Program-made: the position numbers and the translations under genes
Shown here: one piece after another, positions 25,232 to 32,651 of the stretch
Numbering within the stretch: position 1 is the stretch's first letter
Layout of the letters: each line of letters begins with the position of its first letter
Assembly (NCBI GenBank): GCA_016213105.1
Contig: JACRBN010000011.1
Span: forward strand, 1-64,000
DNA from: Chloroflexota bacterium
Lineage (GTDB): Bacteria > Chloroflexota > Anaerolineae > Anaerolineales > Villigracilaceae
DNA length: 64,000 nt
Reading direction: 5' to 3'
Notes under the pieces: model-generated
What the model saw: the letters and a program-made list of their open reading frames with translations, nothing else
What the model was told of the DNA's origin: nothing
Database searches by the model: none

Positions 25232-25608
25232 GGAACAGGAATCGTGGGGGCGTTGGGAGGCGCCTGTTCTTGGAACTTCTGGATGGCTGCCTGCACCAGT
25301 TGAATGGCGTGGCCTTCCTGGCCGGGAAAATATTGCGCATCGATCTCGGCCATGCTTTTTTCGTGATTTTCCTTTTCGGGGATATCCAGAGCCTCGAACA
25401 GGACCCGCGGCGGGACACCGTAGGTATGCGAGATGTACGGCACCGTCATCCAGTCGCGGATCAGGGTCACGTCCGTGATGATGGCAAAGGGCTGGGGTTT
25501 GGGGGGACGTCCCATGTGCCTGAGCTCGTTTGCCAGGCGGAAGCCAAACAAGAGTACGATCACCGCTCCCAGGCCGATGAGCAGTCCCACCCAAAACTTT
25601 TTCTTCAC
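25228..25608 (-). CDS. small membrane-anchored protein of unknown function
   Basis: 126 residues. After MKKKFW comes one membrane helix (about 7-24), then a soluble part with the compact motif IRDWMTVPYISHTYGVP, followed by LFEALDIPEKENHEKSMAEI and a C-terminal amphipathic helix that reads like a small helical recognition domain. I recognise no named family. The GTG start lies only 1 nt after the obgE stop and its stop overlaps the DedA start, so it is firmly within the obgE operon. The soluble part would lie outside or inside depending on orientation; the positive residues before the helix favour a cytoplasmic N terminus and an outer C-terminal domain. Confidence 0.65.
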   Translation of the reverse strand: MKKKFWVGLLIGLGAVIVLLFGFRLANELRHMGRPPKPQPFAIITDVTLIRDWMTVPYISHTYGVPPRVLFEALDIPEKENHEKSMAEIDAQYFPGQEGHAIQLVQAAIQKFQEQAPPNAPTIPVP

Positions 25609-25609
25609 G

Positions 25610-26887
25610 TTATTCCTGCCACTCCAGTTCGAAATCGCCGACATGGACAGTGTCGCCCTCCTGAATGCCCGCCTTGCGCAGGGCTTCGTCGACACCGAGT
25701 TTTTCCATCAAGCGTTGGAAGCGGCGCAGGGAGCCGTCGTGCTCCCAGTAGGTCATGGAGGCGGCGCGCTCGATGCCCGCGCCCGAGATGCGCCAACTGG
25801 CATCATCCTCGCGCGAGATGGTGAACTGATTCGGGTCCTCCATCGGCCGGTAGACGGGGACGGGCGCTTCGAGTTCCTCCAGGGGAGGAGTCTCGGACAG
25901 CAATTGTGCGGCAGACAACAGCACTTCGCGCGTATCGGTGCGCGCCAGGGCCGAGATGGTGCGCAGTTCCACTTTTTTCTTTTTGAACTTGGCCTTCAAA
26001 TCCTTGAGACGTTCCTGCACCTCGGGCTGGTCGATCTTGTTGAGCGCCACGATCTGCGGCTTCTTGGCCAGGTTCGGGTCGAAGAGCGCCAACTCGGCGT
26101 TGATCTGGCTGAAGTCGGCCAGCGGGTCTTCGGCCAGGCCGTCCAGCAGGTGGATCAGGACGCGGGTGCGCTGGATGTGGCGCAGGAAGTCGTGGCCGAG
26201 GCCCGCGCCCTCCGCCGCGCCTTCGATCAGGCCAGGGATGTCGGCCAGCACCACGGTGGTGTCATCATCGATGTTGGCCACGCCCAGGTTGGGTTCGAGC
26301 GTGGTGAACGGATAGGCGGCGATCTTGGGTTTGGCGTTGGTCAATACCGAGAGCAGCGTGGATTTGCCCGCGTTGGGGACGCCGATCAGCCCGATGTCGG
26401 CGATCAGCTTGAGTTCCAGTTTGAGGCGTTTTTCCTCCCACGGTTCGCCGCGTTCGGCGGTGCGGGGGGCCTGGTTGCGCGAGGTGGCGAAATGCTGGTT
26501 GCCGCGTCCGCCGCGTCCGCCTTTCACGATGGTGAGGCGTTCGCCCGGGCTGGTCAGATCGCCGAGCAGGACGGGAGTTCCTCCCTCGGCGGGCAACTCA
26601 AAAATAACGGTGCCAGGCGGAACGTAGATGACGAGGTCTTCGGCGCCGCGTCCCGTCATTTGGGATGCGCCGCCGTTGGCGCCATCATCCGCCTTGAACT
26701 TCTGGTTGGGGCGGAAATTGGAGAGCGTGTTGAGGGTGGCCTTGACTTCGAAGATAACGTCGCCGCCCTTGCCGCCGTCGCCGCCATCGGGCCCGCCGCG
26801 CGGCACGAATTTCTCGCGGCGGAAATGCATCATGCCGTCGCCGCCTTTGCCTGATCGTACGTGGATTTCTACCTGGTCTGTAAACAT
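25610..26887 (-). CDS. obgE: GTPase Obg/CgtA
   Basis: 425 residues. The glycine-rich Obg fold (1-157) has the repeated GGDGG and GGRGGRGN segments; the G domain carries GVPNAGKST (P-loop), DIPGLIEGA (switch II), NKID (G4) and a SALA G5; the C-terminal OCT domain (about 345-425) ends in VHVGDFELEW. Obg acts in large ribosomal subunit maturation and stress control. The gene is followed within 1 nt by a small membrane protein gene and then DedA. A TATAAT on the minus strand at 26947-26942 could start the operon. Confidence 0.97.
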   Translation of the reverse strand: MFTDQVEIHVRSGKGGDGMMHFRREKFVPRGGPDGGDGGKGGDVIFEVKATLNTLSNFRPNQKFKADDGANGGASQMTGRGAEDLVIYVPPGTVIFELPAEGGTPVLLGDLTSPGERLTIVKGGRGGRGNQHFATSRNQAPRTAERGEPWEEKRLKLELKLIADIGLIGVPNAGKSTLLSVLTNAKPKIAAYPFTTLEPNLGVANIDDDTTVVLADIPGLIEGAAEGAGLGHDFLRHIQRTRVLIHLLDGLAEDPLADFSQINAELALFDPNLAKKPQIVALNKIDQPEVQERLKDLKAKFKKKKVELRTISALARTDTREVLLSAAQLLSETPPLEELEAPVPVYRPMEDPNQFTISREDDASWRISGAGIERAASMTYWEHDGSLRRFQRLMEKLGVDEALRKAGIQEGDTVHVGDFELEWQE

Positions 26888-26941
26888 GATCTTTCTTTGG
26901 TCTTCCAGTCTGATGAACTTTTCTTAAGATGAAGGGACGAG

Positions 26942-26968
26942 ATTATACCGCACTCCGCCGCCTGCCAA
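26942..26968 (-). promoter_or_regulatory. promoter of the obgE operon
   Basis: On the minus strand TTGGCA (26968-26963) and TATAAT (26947-26942) are spaced 15 nt apart, about 55 nt before the obgE start. The spacing is short, so the -35 assignment is tentative. Confidence 0.45.
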
Positions 26969-27051
26969 TTTTCTCGACCGTCTCGCGCGGGGGAATGACG
27001 ATAGCATATCACGATTTTGGGGTGAATGGCGGCATCTGGCGGGAAAATGAA

Positions 27052-27082
27052 CCGGGACAGTCGCTTCGAACGACTGTCCCGG
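27052..27082 (-). terminator. terminator after the lipoprotein gene
   Basis: A CCGGGACAGTCG / CGACTGTCCCGG stem of 12 bp lies about 15 nt beyond the lipoprotein stop on the minus strand. It ends the SIMPL-lipoprotein unit; the following TTCATTTT gives a partial T-run. Confidence 0.75.
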
Positions 27083-27096
27083 TGGTTTGTGGATTG

Positions 27097-27489
27097 TTAT
27101 TTGGCCCCGTCTGCGAGGCTGAGTTCCAGCCCGCGGGCCTTGCAAATGTCCCGAACCTGCTGGATCACCTCCTCTGGGGGAAGGGCCAGGGATTCCCCTG
27201 CCGTCCATGTGACGTATTGCCCGCTGGGAATGGATTCGAGGACAGCCTTGAGGCCATCGATCCCTTTCAGAGTGACATCCGAAGCCTGGATTTCGTCCAG
27301 GGTCTTCTCGCGATTGGTGCCGATCAGCACCGAGAAATACCATTGGCCGTCCTGCTCCCAGCTATAAAGCTCATAGCCTTTCATTGATTCTTCACCAGCA
27401 ACGGGCGCAAGCGGCGATGCTTTCTTTGCACATCCGCCAATACAAAGTATCAGCAGAACAAAGCACAGCGTGGAAATAAATCGTTTCAT
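27097..27489 (-). CDS. small lipoprotein, unknown function
   Basis: 130 residues with a lipoprotein signal peptide: basic MKRF, hydrophobic core, then LCIGGC with the lipid-modified Cys at 20. The mature part of about 110 residues has GYELYSWEQDGQWYFSVLIGTNREKTLDEI, a strand-helix pattern resembling small secreted domains found in Gram-positive-like lipoproteins. I do not assign a function. It begins 7 nt after the SIMPL protein stop, so both are envelope proteins of one transcription unit. Confidence 0.7.
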   Translation of the reverse strand: MKRFISTLCFVLLILCIGGCAKKASPLAPVAGEESMKGYELYSWEQDGQWYFSVLIGTNREKTLDEIQASDVTLKGIDGLKAVLESIPSGQYVTWTAGESLALPPEEVIQQVRDICKARGLELSLADGAK

Positions 27490-27496
27490 CGCATCC

Positions 27497-28321
27497 TCAC
27501 TTCAACCCAAACACGGCGCTGACCTCGGCGCGGATGGAGATCTGTCCCGCGCTGACGGGGCCGTCGTCCAGCGTGGAGGTTTCCCCGCCCGTGGGCTCCA
27601 CATTCTGCACGGCATTCTGTGTCCACAGATTCTGGTTGTTGTTGCCATACCACCAACCCCAGCCATTGAAATGGGACTGGCTGTTCTCGTTGATGGAAAT
27701 CACGCAACTGACCCCCGCGCCCGCCGCCTGGGCCAGGTCGTTGGCCTTTTCGGTGGCGGCGGTCATGGCCATCTCGCGCGCCTGGTCGCGGTATTTGCGC
27801 AGGTCGCTGGTATAGAACTCCACGTCGATGACCTGGTTGGCGCCCGCCTGGAAGGCCGCCGCGATCAGATTGTTGGTCTTTTTCACGTCCCGCACGGTGA
27901 CCTCGATCACGTTGTGGATGCGATAGCCGTTGATGTGCAGGTCTTCGTAATCGTCATAGATCGGTTCGAGCGTGTACCAGTCCGTGGCGATGTCCTTCGC
28001 TTCGACCCCCAGCGTTTTGAGCGCGAACGTAATCTTGTTGATGGCGGTCGCGTTTTTCGCTTGCGCATCTTTGGCCGACCTGCCATTGGTCTGCACGCCG
28101 AGCTTGATCAGCGCGCGGTCAGGCGCCACGTTGACCACGGCCGTGCCCGTCACCTGGATGGTACGGGCCAGGTCGCAGGCGGCAGGCTGGGGCGTGCTGG
28201 CTTGCGGGGTGGGGGTGGGTTCGTCCGCGTGGGCGTTCATGGCGGGCAGTCCCGTCATAGCCAGCAGGAAGATCAACGCGCAGGCCAGCACGGTGTTGAC
28301 GATGGTTTGAATCTGTTTCAT
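27497..28321 (-). CDS. SIMPL-domain (DUF541) exported protein
   Basis: 274 residues. A signal peptide (about 1-33, ending NAHA) is followed by a Thr/Pro linker and a SIMPL domain: ARTIQVTGTAVVNVAPDRALIKLGV is the usual first strand pair, then KNATAINKITFALKTLGV, TDWYTLEPIYDD and YRIHNVIEVTVRD. The family forms oligomeric periplasmic or outer-surface rings; the role is poorly defined, often linked to oxidative or envelope stress. A Trp/Asn-rich segment (about 215-230, NGWGWWYGNNNQ) is unusual. The ATG at 28321 follows AAGGAGA; an upstream in-frame extension falls in repeat sequence and is rejected. Confidence 0.85.
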   Translation of the reverse strand: MKQIQTIVNTVLACALIFLLAMTGLPAMNAHADEPTPTPQASTPQPAACDLARTIQVTGTAVVNVAPDRALIKLGVQTNGRSAKDAQAKNATAINKITFALKTLGVEAKDIATDWYTLEPIYDDYEDLHINGYRIHNVIEVTVRDVKKTNNLIAAAFQAGANQVIDVEFYTSDLRKYRDQAREMAMTAATEKANDLAQAAGAGVSCVISINENSQSHFNGWGWWYGNNNQNLWTQNAVQNVEPTGGETSTLDDGPVSAGQISIRAEVSAVFGLK

Positions 28322-28334
28322 GGGAAGTCTCCTT

Positions 28335-28364
28335 GTAGTGGCGCAAATTGCCAATTTGCGCTAC
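28335..28364. repeat. GTAG...CTAC palindrome, copy upstream of the SIMPL gene
   Basis: GTAG, then GGCGCAAATTG / CAATTTGCGC arms, then CTAC. It has the same terminal GTAG/CTAC and length class as the palindromes at 28806, 55198 and 62003, but a different core. It lies 13 nt before the SIMPL start, just upstream of the ribosome-binding site. Confidence 0.6.
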
Positions 28365-28408
28365 AGGATACTCTCCGCACCTGTCAGGATTGTGTCACGA
28401 CGAAGGCA

Positions 28409-28466
28409 GTTGGAGTCCAACGTCTCCAGACTTTGGAAGCCCAACATCAGGAGACGTTGGACTCCA
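28409..28466. repeat. GTTGGAGTCCAACGTCTCC element, forming the 3' end of the kinase gene
   Basis: GTTGGAGTCCAACGTCTCC (28409-28427) is followed by an inverted, near-identical GGAGACGTTGGACTCCAC (28450-28467 region). The right half encodes the last residues of the histidine kinase, VESNVS, and its stop codon. A related copy lies at 48217-48243 between selA and the M24 peptidase gene. Confidence 0.6.
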
Positions 28467-29889
28467 CAGGCAGCCAAAACGTAATTGTCGTCCCCTGTCC
28501 TTCGACGCTCTGCGCCCAGATGCGTCCGCGCATGGCCTGGATCAACGCCTTGGCGATGGCCAGCCCCAGGCCTGTTCCTCCGCTGATGCGGTTACGGGAT
28601 TTGTCGACGCGGTAGAAGCGCTCGAAAATGAAGGGCAGATGCGCGGACGGAATGCCCGCCCCCTGATCGCGCACCGAACACTCCACGCCCGCGCCTGATT
28701 CCGTTATCTCGACCGTGATGCCCATCCCAGGCGGCGCGTGGCGCATGGCGTTGTCCAGCAGGTTATCGAGAACTTGCGAGAGGCGGTCGGGATCGGCAAG
28801 CACTTGTAAGGCGGGATAATATCCCGCCCTACTGATAGTAATACCTTGTCGTGTAGCCAAACTAGAGAATAGTTCGCAACGCTCCTGAACCAAAGCCCCC
28901 AAATCCAACGGACGCAGCTCCAATTGCAGCGCGTCCGCGTCGGCGCGGGTGAGGACGAGCAATTCGTTCACTAGGCGGATGAGGCGATCCGTTTCGCGCT
29001 GCATCGAAGCCAGCAGCGCCCCGCGTCCTTCAAGGTCATCCAGCGCGCCATCTTCGAGGGTTTCAATGGTGCCTTTGATGACGGTCAATGGCGTGCGCAA
29101 CTCGTGGGTGACATCGGCGATGAAGGCTTTCTTGGCCTCATCCGATTGACGCAGGGAGGCGGCCATATCGTTGAAGGTCTGCCCGAGATCATGCAGTTCG
29201 GCGATACGGTCATCGGTGGGAGCCTGGGCTTTTAGGTTCCCGCTGGCGATGGATTGTGCCGCATGAGCCAACCCTTCCAGTGGTTTGGCGATTTGCCTGG
29301 CCAGATAATTTCCCGCCAGCGTGGCGAGCAACACCGCGAGGAGCACCGCGCCCAGCAATTGCAGGAGGAGGTTCGCAGGCAGTCCTGCCGCGGGCAGGGG
29401 TGTGGCCAGGTAGACGATGCCCGTGATCTGACCTGTGTCCGCCTGGATGGGAGCGGCGGCGTACAGCACGCGCTGGTTCCCGAACACCCGTCGCACGGCG
29501 GTGGCGGGAGTCCCTCCCAGGGCGGAATCAACTTCGGGGCGTTGAAGCAGCTCCGAGGTCGGGAGGAGGGCGTTCTGTTCGGCCTCGGGCATCTGGACGG
29601 TCGCATCCGCCAGCGGCAATCCCACCACGACCGCACCGTTCTCGGTCAGCAGGCGGGTGTGAATCCCAGGGGCGAGGTTGGAGGCTTGCGAGTAGGGTTG
29701 GGGGTTGGCGGGGAGCGGTTCATCCTGCAGGGCGGCGGCGAGGAGTTTGGCTTGGGCCAGCAGATTGTCGCGTTGGGTGTCGACATACAGTGCCGCCACG
29801 GCCTGCCAGGCCAGGACGGCGGCCAGCGTCATGCCGAGGGCCAGGACGAGCAGGGTATTGAGCGAGAGGCGCGCGCGGATGCTTTGCAT
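28447..29889 (-). CDS. sensor histidine kinase of a two-component system
   Basis: 480 residues. Two membrane helices (about 12-33 and 170-195) flank an extracellular sensor of about 130 residues; a HAMP linker follows, then HisKA with FIADVTHELRTPL (phosphorylated His) and HATPase boxes NLLDNAMRHA, DQGAGIP and GGTGLGLAIAKAL. It partners the OmpR-type regulator encoded just upstream. Inside the ATP-binding domain, RAGYYPALQ replaces the usual variable loop and is encoded by a palindrome (28806-28832); the extreme C terminus is also encoded by repeat sequence. The start at 29889 (MQSIRARLS) matches the usual kinase N terminus; TTG at 29934 or ATG at 29910 are alternatives without better ribosome sites. 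Confidence 0.9.
   Translation of the reverse strand: MQSIRARLSLNTLLVLALGMTLAAVLAWQAVAALYVDTQRDNLLAQAKLLAAALQDEPLPANPQPYSQASNLAPGIHTRLLTENGAVVVGLPLADATVQMPEAEQNALLPTSELLQRPEVDSALGGTPATAVRRVFGNQRVLYAAAPIQADTGQITGIVYLATPLPAAGLPANLLLQLLGAVLLAVLLATLAGNYLARQIAKPLEGLAHAAQSIASGNLKAQAPTDDRIAELHDLGQTFNDMAASLRQSDEAKKAFIADVTHELRTPLTVIKGTIETLEDGALDDLEGRGALLASMQRETDRLIRLVNELLVLTRADADALQLELRPLDLGALVQERCELFSSLATRQGITISRAGYYPALQVLADPDRLSQVLDNLLDNAMRHAPPGMGITVEITESGAGVECSVRDQGAGIPSAHLPFIFERFYRVDKSRNRISGGTGLGLAIAKALIQAMRGRIWAQSVEGQGTTITFWLPVESNVS
28806..28832. repeat. GTAG...CTAC palindrome inside the histidine kinase gene
   Basis: GTAA, core GGCGGGATAATATCCCGCC, then CTAC. The 27 bp are identical to the intergenic copy at 55198-55224. 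In the kinase frame it encodes SRAGYYPAL next to the conserved VLADPDRL, so the element was accepted within the reading frame. Confidence 0.8.
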
Positions 29890-29937
29890 GGTTTTATCCA
29901 CGAAGCGCATGAAGGACACGAAGATAAGAGGCAAGGT

Positions 29938-30624
29938 TCATGGAATGCGATAGCCGAGGCCGCGCACCGATTCGATGCAGTCGGCATCGGGCGAGGCGGC
30001 GCGCAGTTTGGCGCGCAGGCGCTTGACGGCGCTATCGACGGCGCGCGTGTCGCCGACGTATTCGTAGCCCCAGGCCTGTTCGAGCAGGCGTTCGCGCGTC
30101 AGCACGCGCCCGTGGTTGGACAACAGCCGCTGGATCAGGTCGAACTCCAGGCGGGTCAGGTCGATGGCGGTATCGCCGACGTGGACGGTGCGGCGCTCCA
30201 CATCCAGCCGCAGGCCGCCAGGTCCGCGCAGAAGGGAGGAGGTTTCATCTTCGGGCTTGTCATGGACGCGGCGCAGCACAGCTTTGATGCGCGCCATCAG
30301 TTCGCGCACGCTGAACGGCTTGGTGACGTAGTCGTCCGCGCCGAGTTCGAGGCCCACCACGCGATCGGTCTCCTCTCCGCGCGCGGTGATCATGATGATG
30401 GGCACGTCGCTGGTCTTGCGCAGGGCGCGGCACACGTCCAGGCCGTCCACTTCGGGGATCATCAGGTCGAGCAGAATTAGGTCGGGCTGGAATTCCCCCG
30501 CCAGGCGCAGCGCCTCGCGCCCGTCCGCCGCAATCGACACGTCGTACAAGGCCTTGCGCAGATTGTAGGCCAGCAGGTCGGTGACCGCGGGTTCATCGTC
30601 GACGACGAGGATGCGATGGGTCAT
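29938..30624 (-). CDS. OmpR/PhoB-family response regulator
   Basis: 228 residues. The receiver domain has the acidic DDE pocket (residues 9-11), phospho-acceptor D53 in LILLDLMIPEVDG, T in MITARGE and K in VTKPFS. The C-terminal winged helix (about 130-228) has DLTRLEFDLIQRLLSNHGRVLTRERLLE split around the loop, GYEYVGDTRAVDSAVKRLRAKL as recognition helix and VRGLGYRIP at the end. It is encoded directly before its sensor kinase and should bind direct-repeat DNA as a phosphorylated dimer. The ATG at 30624 is preferred to an upstream TTG at 30630. Targets are not visible. Confidence 0.94.
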   Translation of the reverse strand: MTHRILVVDDEPAVTDLLAYNLRKALYDVSIAADGREALRLAGEFQPDLILLDLMIPEVDGLDVCRALRKTSDVPIIMITARGEETDRVVGLELGADDYVTKPFSVRELMARIKAVLRRVHDKPEDETSSLLRGPGGLRLDVERRTVHVGDTAIDLTRLEFDLIQRLLSNHGRVLTRERLLEQAWGYEYVGDTRAVDSAVKRLRAKLRAASPDADCIESVRGLGYRIP

Positions 30625-30660
30625 ACGCAAAGGATAACATGCTTTTGTGGCAGGTGTGTG

Positions 30661-31527
30661 TCAGGGCAGAAGAATTTCGCAGCCTTCCACGTAACAGCGG
30701 GAATATTCACCATAAGTGAAGATCGGAGTCTTTATCTCATCACTATACCATTGATATAAATTGATTTCCTGGGTAGCTTCGTTGGACTCTAGAACACCCA
30801 AAAATTCATATATGCCCGTGGTGAATCGTATAGGTACTGGATGGCACATTGTATTATCAATATTGCATTGGTAAAGAGCAAAAATATATGTATCGCAATA
30901 AGTTTGCGCTGCTGTTTTGTTGCAACTTTCAGAAAGGTAGTACCGCAAATTTTCCATTTGAATAGACCCTGACTCGTAGAAATGCGAATCTTTTCCATCT
31001 GTAAATACTAACTCGTTATCTGGGAAGGTTCCCAAAATGCTGACTTCTCTTTGCTTTTTGTCATATATGAACTTTAGTTGGCCTCTGTGAAGTGGGCCTA
31101 TTGAGTAAGTTTCATAGCTGAAGGGTCTGCTCCATTTTGTGAATTGATAATGTGTCCATTGATAGTCCAAGAATTGATAATTGAAAGTAAGATAATATTT
31201 TTCCCCGTCGTATTTAGCCGTGTCGATGACATCGGGCATGTAAACTGAAATATGCCACCAATTTGCCAGGAAAAATAAAATAGTTCCGATGGCATAGATG
31301 ATTTTCGAAATAAAGAACCTGGCTTTGAAATTCATAAACAGAAGTGTCCCATATAAGAGCAAGAGAATGTAACCGAATAAGAGGGCACCAGAAGTATAGG
31401 CATCAAAACTGATATCTTCAAGAGGGGAGATTTGAAACCAGCGCACATATATAAAAAAGAAAACCATGACTGTGGAAAAAAGAAATATGCGAAATGGTAA
31501 CTTAAGAGTGGCTTTTAGTTTGCTCAT
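30661..31527 (-). CDS. membrane protein of unknown function
   Basis: 288 residues. Three hydrophobic helices occupy the N-terminal third (about 11-31, 46-66, 73-95), followed by a soluble part of about 190 residues rich in Tyr, Phe and Cys, with a pair of close cysteines in NKTAAQTYCDTY and in CNIDNTMC and a last pair in CYVEGCEILL, suggesting disulfides outside the cytoplasm. No family is recognised. The start is supported by GAGGGATG 5 nt before the ATG. The gene is AT-rich compared with its neighbours, a hint of foreign origin or relaxed selection. It sits alone between the response regulator and two terminator hairpins of bioY. Confidence 0.55.
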   Translation of the reverse strand: MSKLKATLKLPFRIFLFSTVMVFFFIYVRWFQISPLEDISFDAYTSGALLFGYILLLLYGTLLFMNFKARFFISKIIYAIGTILFFLANWWHISVYMPDVIDTAKYDGEKYYLTFNYQFLDYQWTHYQFTKWSRPFSYETYSIGPLHRGQLKFIYDKKQREVSILGTFPDNELVFTDGKDSHFYESGSIQMENLRYYLSESCNKTAAQTYCDTYIFALYQCNIDNTMCHPVPIRFTTGIYEFLGVLESNEATQEINLYQWYSDEIKTPIFTYGEYSRCYVEGCEILLP

Positions 31528-31556
31528 ACATCCCTCAGAAAAACTGGCTTAATAAC

Positions 31557-31592
31557 GAAAGAGTCAGGATAATTTTATCACCTGACTCTTTC
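31557..31592 (-). terminator. second hairpin downstream of bioY
   Basis: GAAAGAGTCAGG / CCTGACTCTTTC with a 12-nt loop, 12 bp of perfect stem followed on the minus strand by TTTCGTTATT. It backs up the hairpin at 31601-31631. Confidence 0.75.
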
Positions 31593-31600
31593 ATATCGAG

Positions 31601-31631
31601 ATTTACAGTCATCTCCGCGATGACTGTAAAT
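31601..31631 (-). terminator. first hairpin downstream of bioY
   Basis: ATTTACAGTCATC / GATGACTGTAAAT with a 5-nt loop lies directly after the bioY stop on the minus strand. The stem has 13 bp but is AT-rich and lacks a T-run. Confidence 0.6.
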
Positions 31632-31636
31632 TAGCT

Positions 31637-32209
31637 TTACTTCACAAACTTCCACGCAGCGGGCAGGGCCAGCGACGCAGCAATCAACTTGATAATATCG
31701 CCGACCAGGAAGGGGACGAGTCCCGCGGCCAGCGCTTGGGGGAGGCTGCCCAGCAGGACGGTCAGCCAGGCCACGCCGCAGACGTAGATGATGAGTGTGC
31801 CGACCAGGAACGGCAGCAGGGAAGTGCGCACGCTGCGCTCCAGTCCGCGCTCGGCGAGCCAGCCGACGACGTAGGCCGCCAGCACGAAGCCGACCAGGTA
31901 GCCGAGGGTGGCACCTGTCAGGTAGCTCAGTCCAGCCGCGCCGCCAGCAAAGACGGGCAGACCGAAGGCGCCGAGGGCGATGTACAGGGCCATCGAGGCC
32001 GCGCCGCGCTTCGAGCCAAGGGCGGCGGCGACCAGTAGCACGCCGAAGGTCTGTCCCGTCAGCGGGACGGGGGTGAAGGGCAGGGGCATCCGCACCTGGG
32101 CCAGCAGGGCGACGAGCGCCGCTCCCAGGGCGATCAGGCTCAAGTCGCGAAGCCAGGCCGAGGTGCGCGGGAAGGTGCGGGTGTAGAGGGTGGGGGCAAG
32201 GGTGGTCAT
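31637..32209 (-). CDS. bioY: biotin transporter BioY
   Basis: 190 residues with about six membrane helices. The family signatures are MPLPFTPVPLTGQTFGVLLVAAALG, the substrate-binding loop, and GLPVFAGGAAGLSYLTGATLGYLVGF read across two helices. BioY is the S-component for biotin uptake; it can work with the shared EcfAAT module or alone. No EcfA or EcfT genes are visible, nor biotin synthesis genes, so energising subunits would lie elsewhere. Transcription probably starts within the long divergent region to the right. Confidence 0.92.
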   Translation of the reverse strand: MTTLAPTLYTRTFPRTSAWLRDLSLIALGAALVALLAQVRMPLPFTPVPLTGQTFGVLLVAAALGSKRGAASMALYIALGAFGLPVFAGGAAGLSYLTGATLGYLVGFVLAAYVVGWLAERGLERSVRTSLLPFLVGTLIIYVCGVAWLTVLLGSLPQALAAGLVPFLVGDIIKLIAASLALPAAWKFVK

Positions 32210-32651
32210 GTTAAGGGTCCTTATCAGAGGGTTTAAAGATGAAACCCATTATTCCCGGAATCGTTCCAGGCGTGAAGTGACAGGCTTCCGTTGAATGGGG
32301 ATGACTGTCATATGGGGAAATGCGACAGGATGTGTGTGAATTGACCCCGTTCTTTATAGTAAAATACCCCTCCAGTGTGTCCACTCCATCCTCGCTATCC
32401 ATAAGGAGGAACATTGAGCTAAACATTCCCAAGGCTGGTCAATTCGTCCCATCAGATAACGAGGCTGTTTTTCCGAGTTATAATGAAACCTCGTGTAAAC
32501 AGGAAGTTCGGTAAAATTTAGCTACGGCGGAGCCTCCCGCCTGGAAATGCAGAATTTACAACGCGAAACCTGCCTGAATTGGGAACCTTCCCCTTTTTTG
32601 GAACGTCTCAATTTCTGGCAATGATTCTGGTCTCACACTGAAAGGAAAAAC
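32210..32651. other. long divergent intergenic region between bioY and the SLH gene
   Basis: About 440 bases without a gene. A TATAAT at 32479-32484 on the plus strand would give the SLH-protein mRNA a leader of about 160 nt; on the minus strand a TACTATAAAG-like box near 32355 could serve bioY. An AAAGGAAAA site precedes the SLH start. I searched for a BirA-type biotin operator (long dyad with TTGTAAACC-like arms) and did not see one. Confidence 0.45.

Noticed and set aside
25433-26854. 473-codon open frame on the plus strand across obgE
   Set aside because: Antisense shadow of a well-identified GTPase gene.
28447-29889. Frameshift in the histidine kinase at the palindrome
   Set aside because: The frame stays open and the conserved VLADPDRL follows directly, so the element is accommodated in frame.
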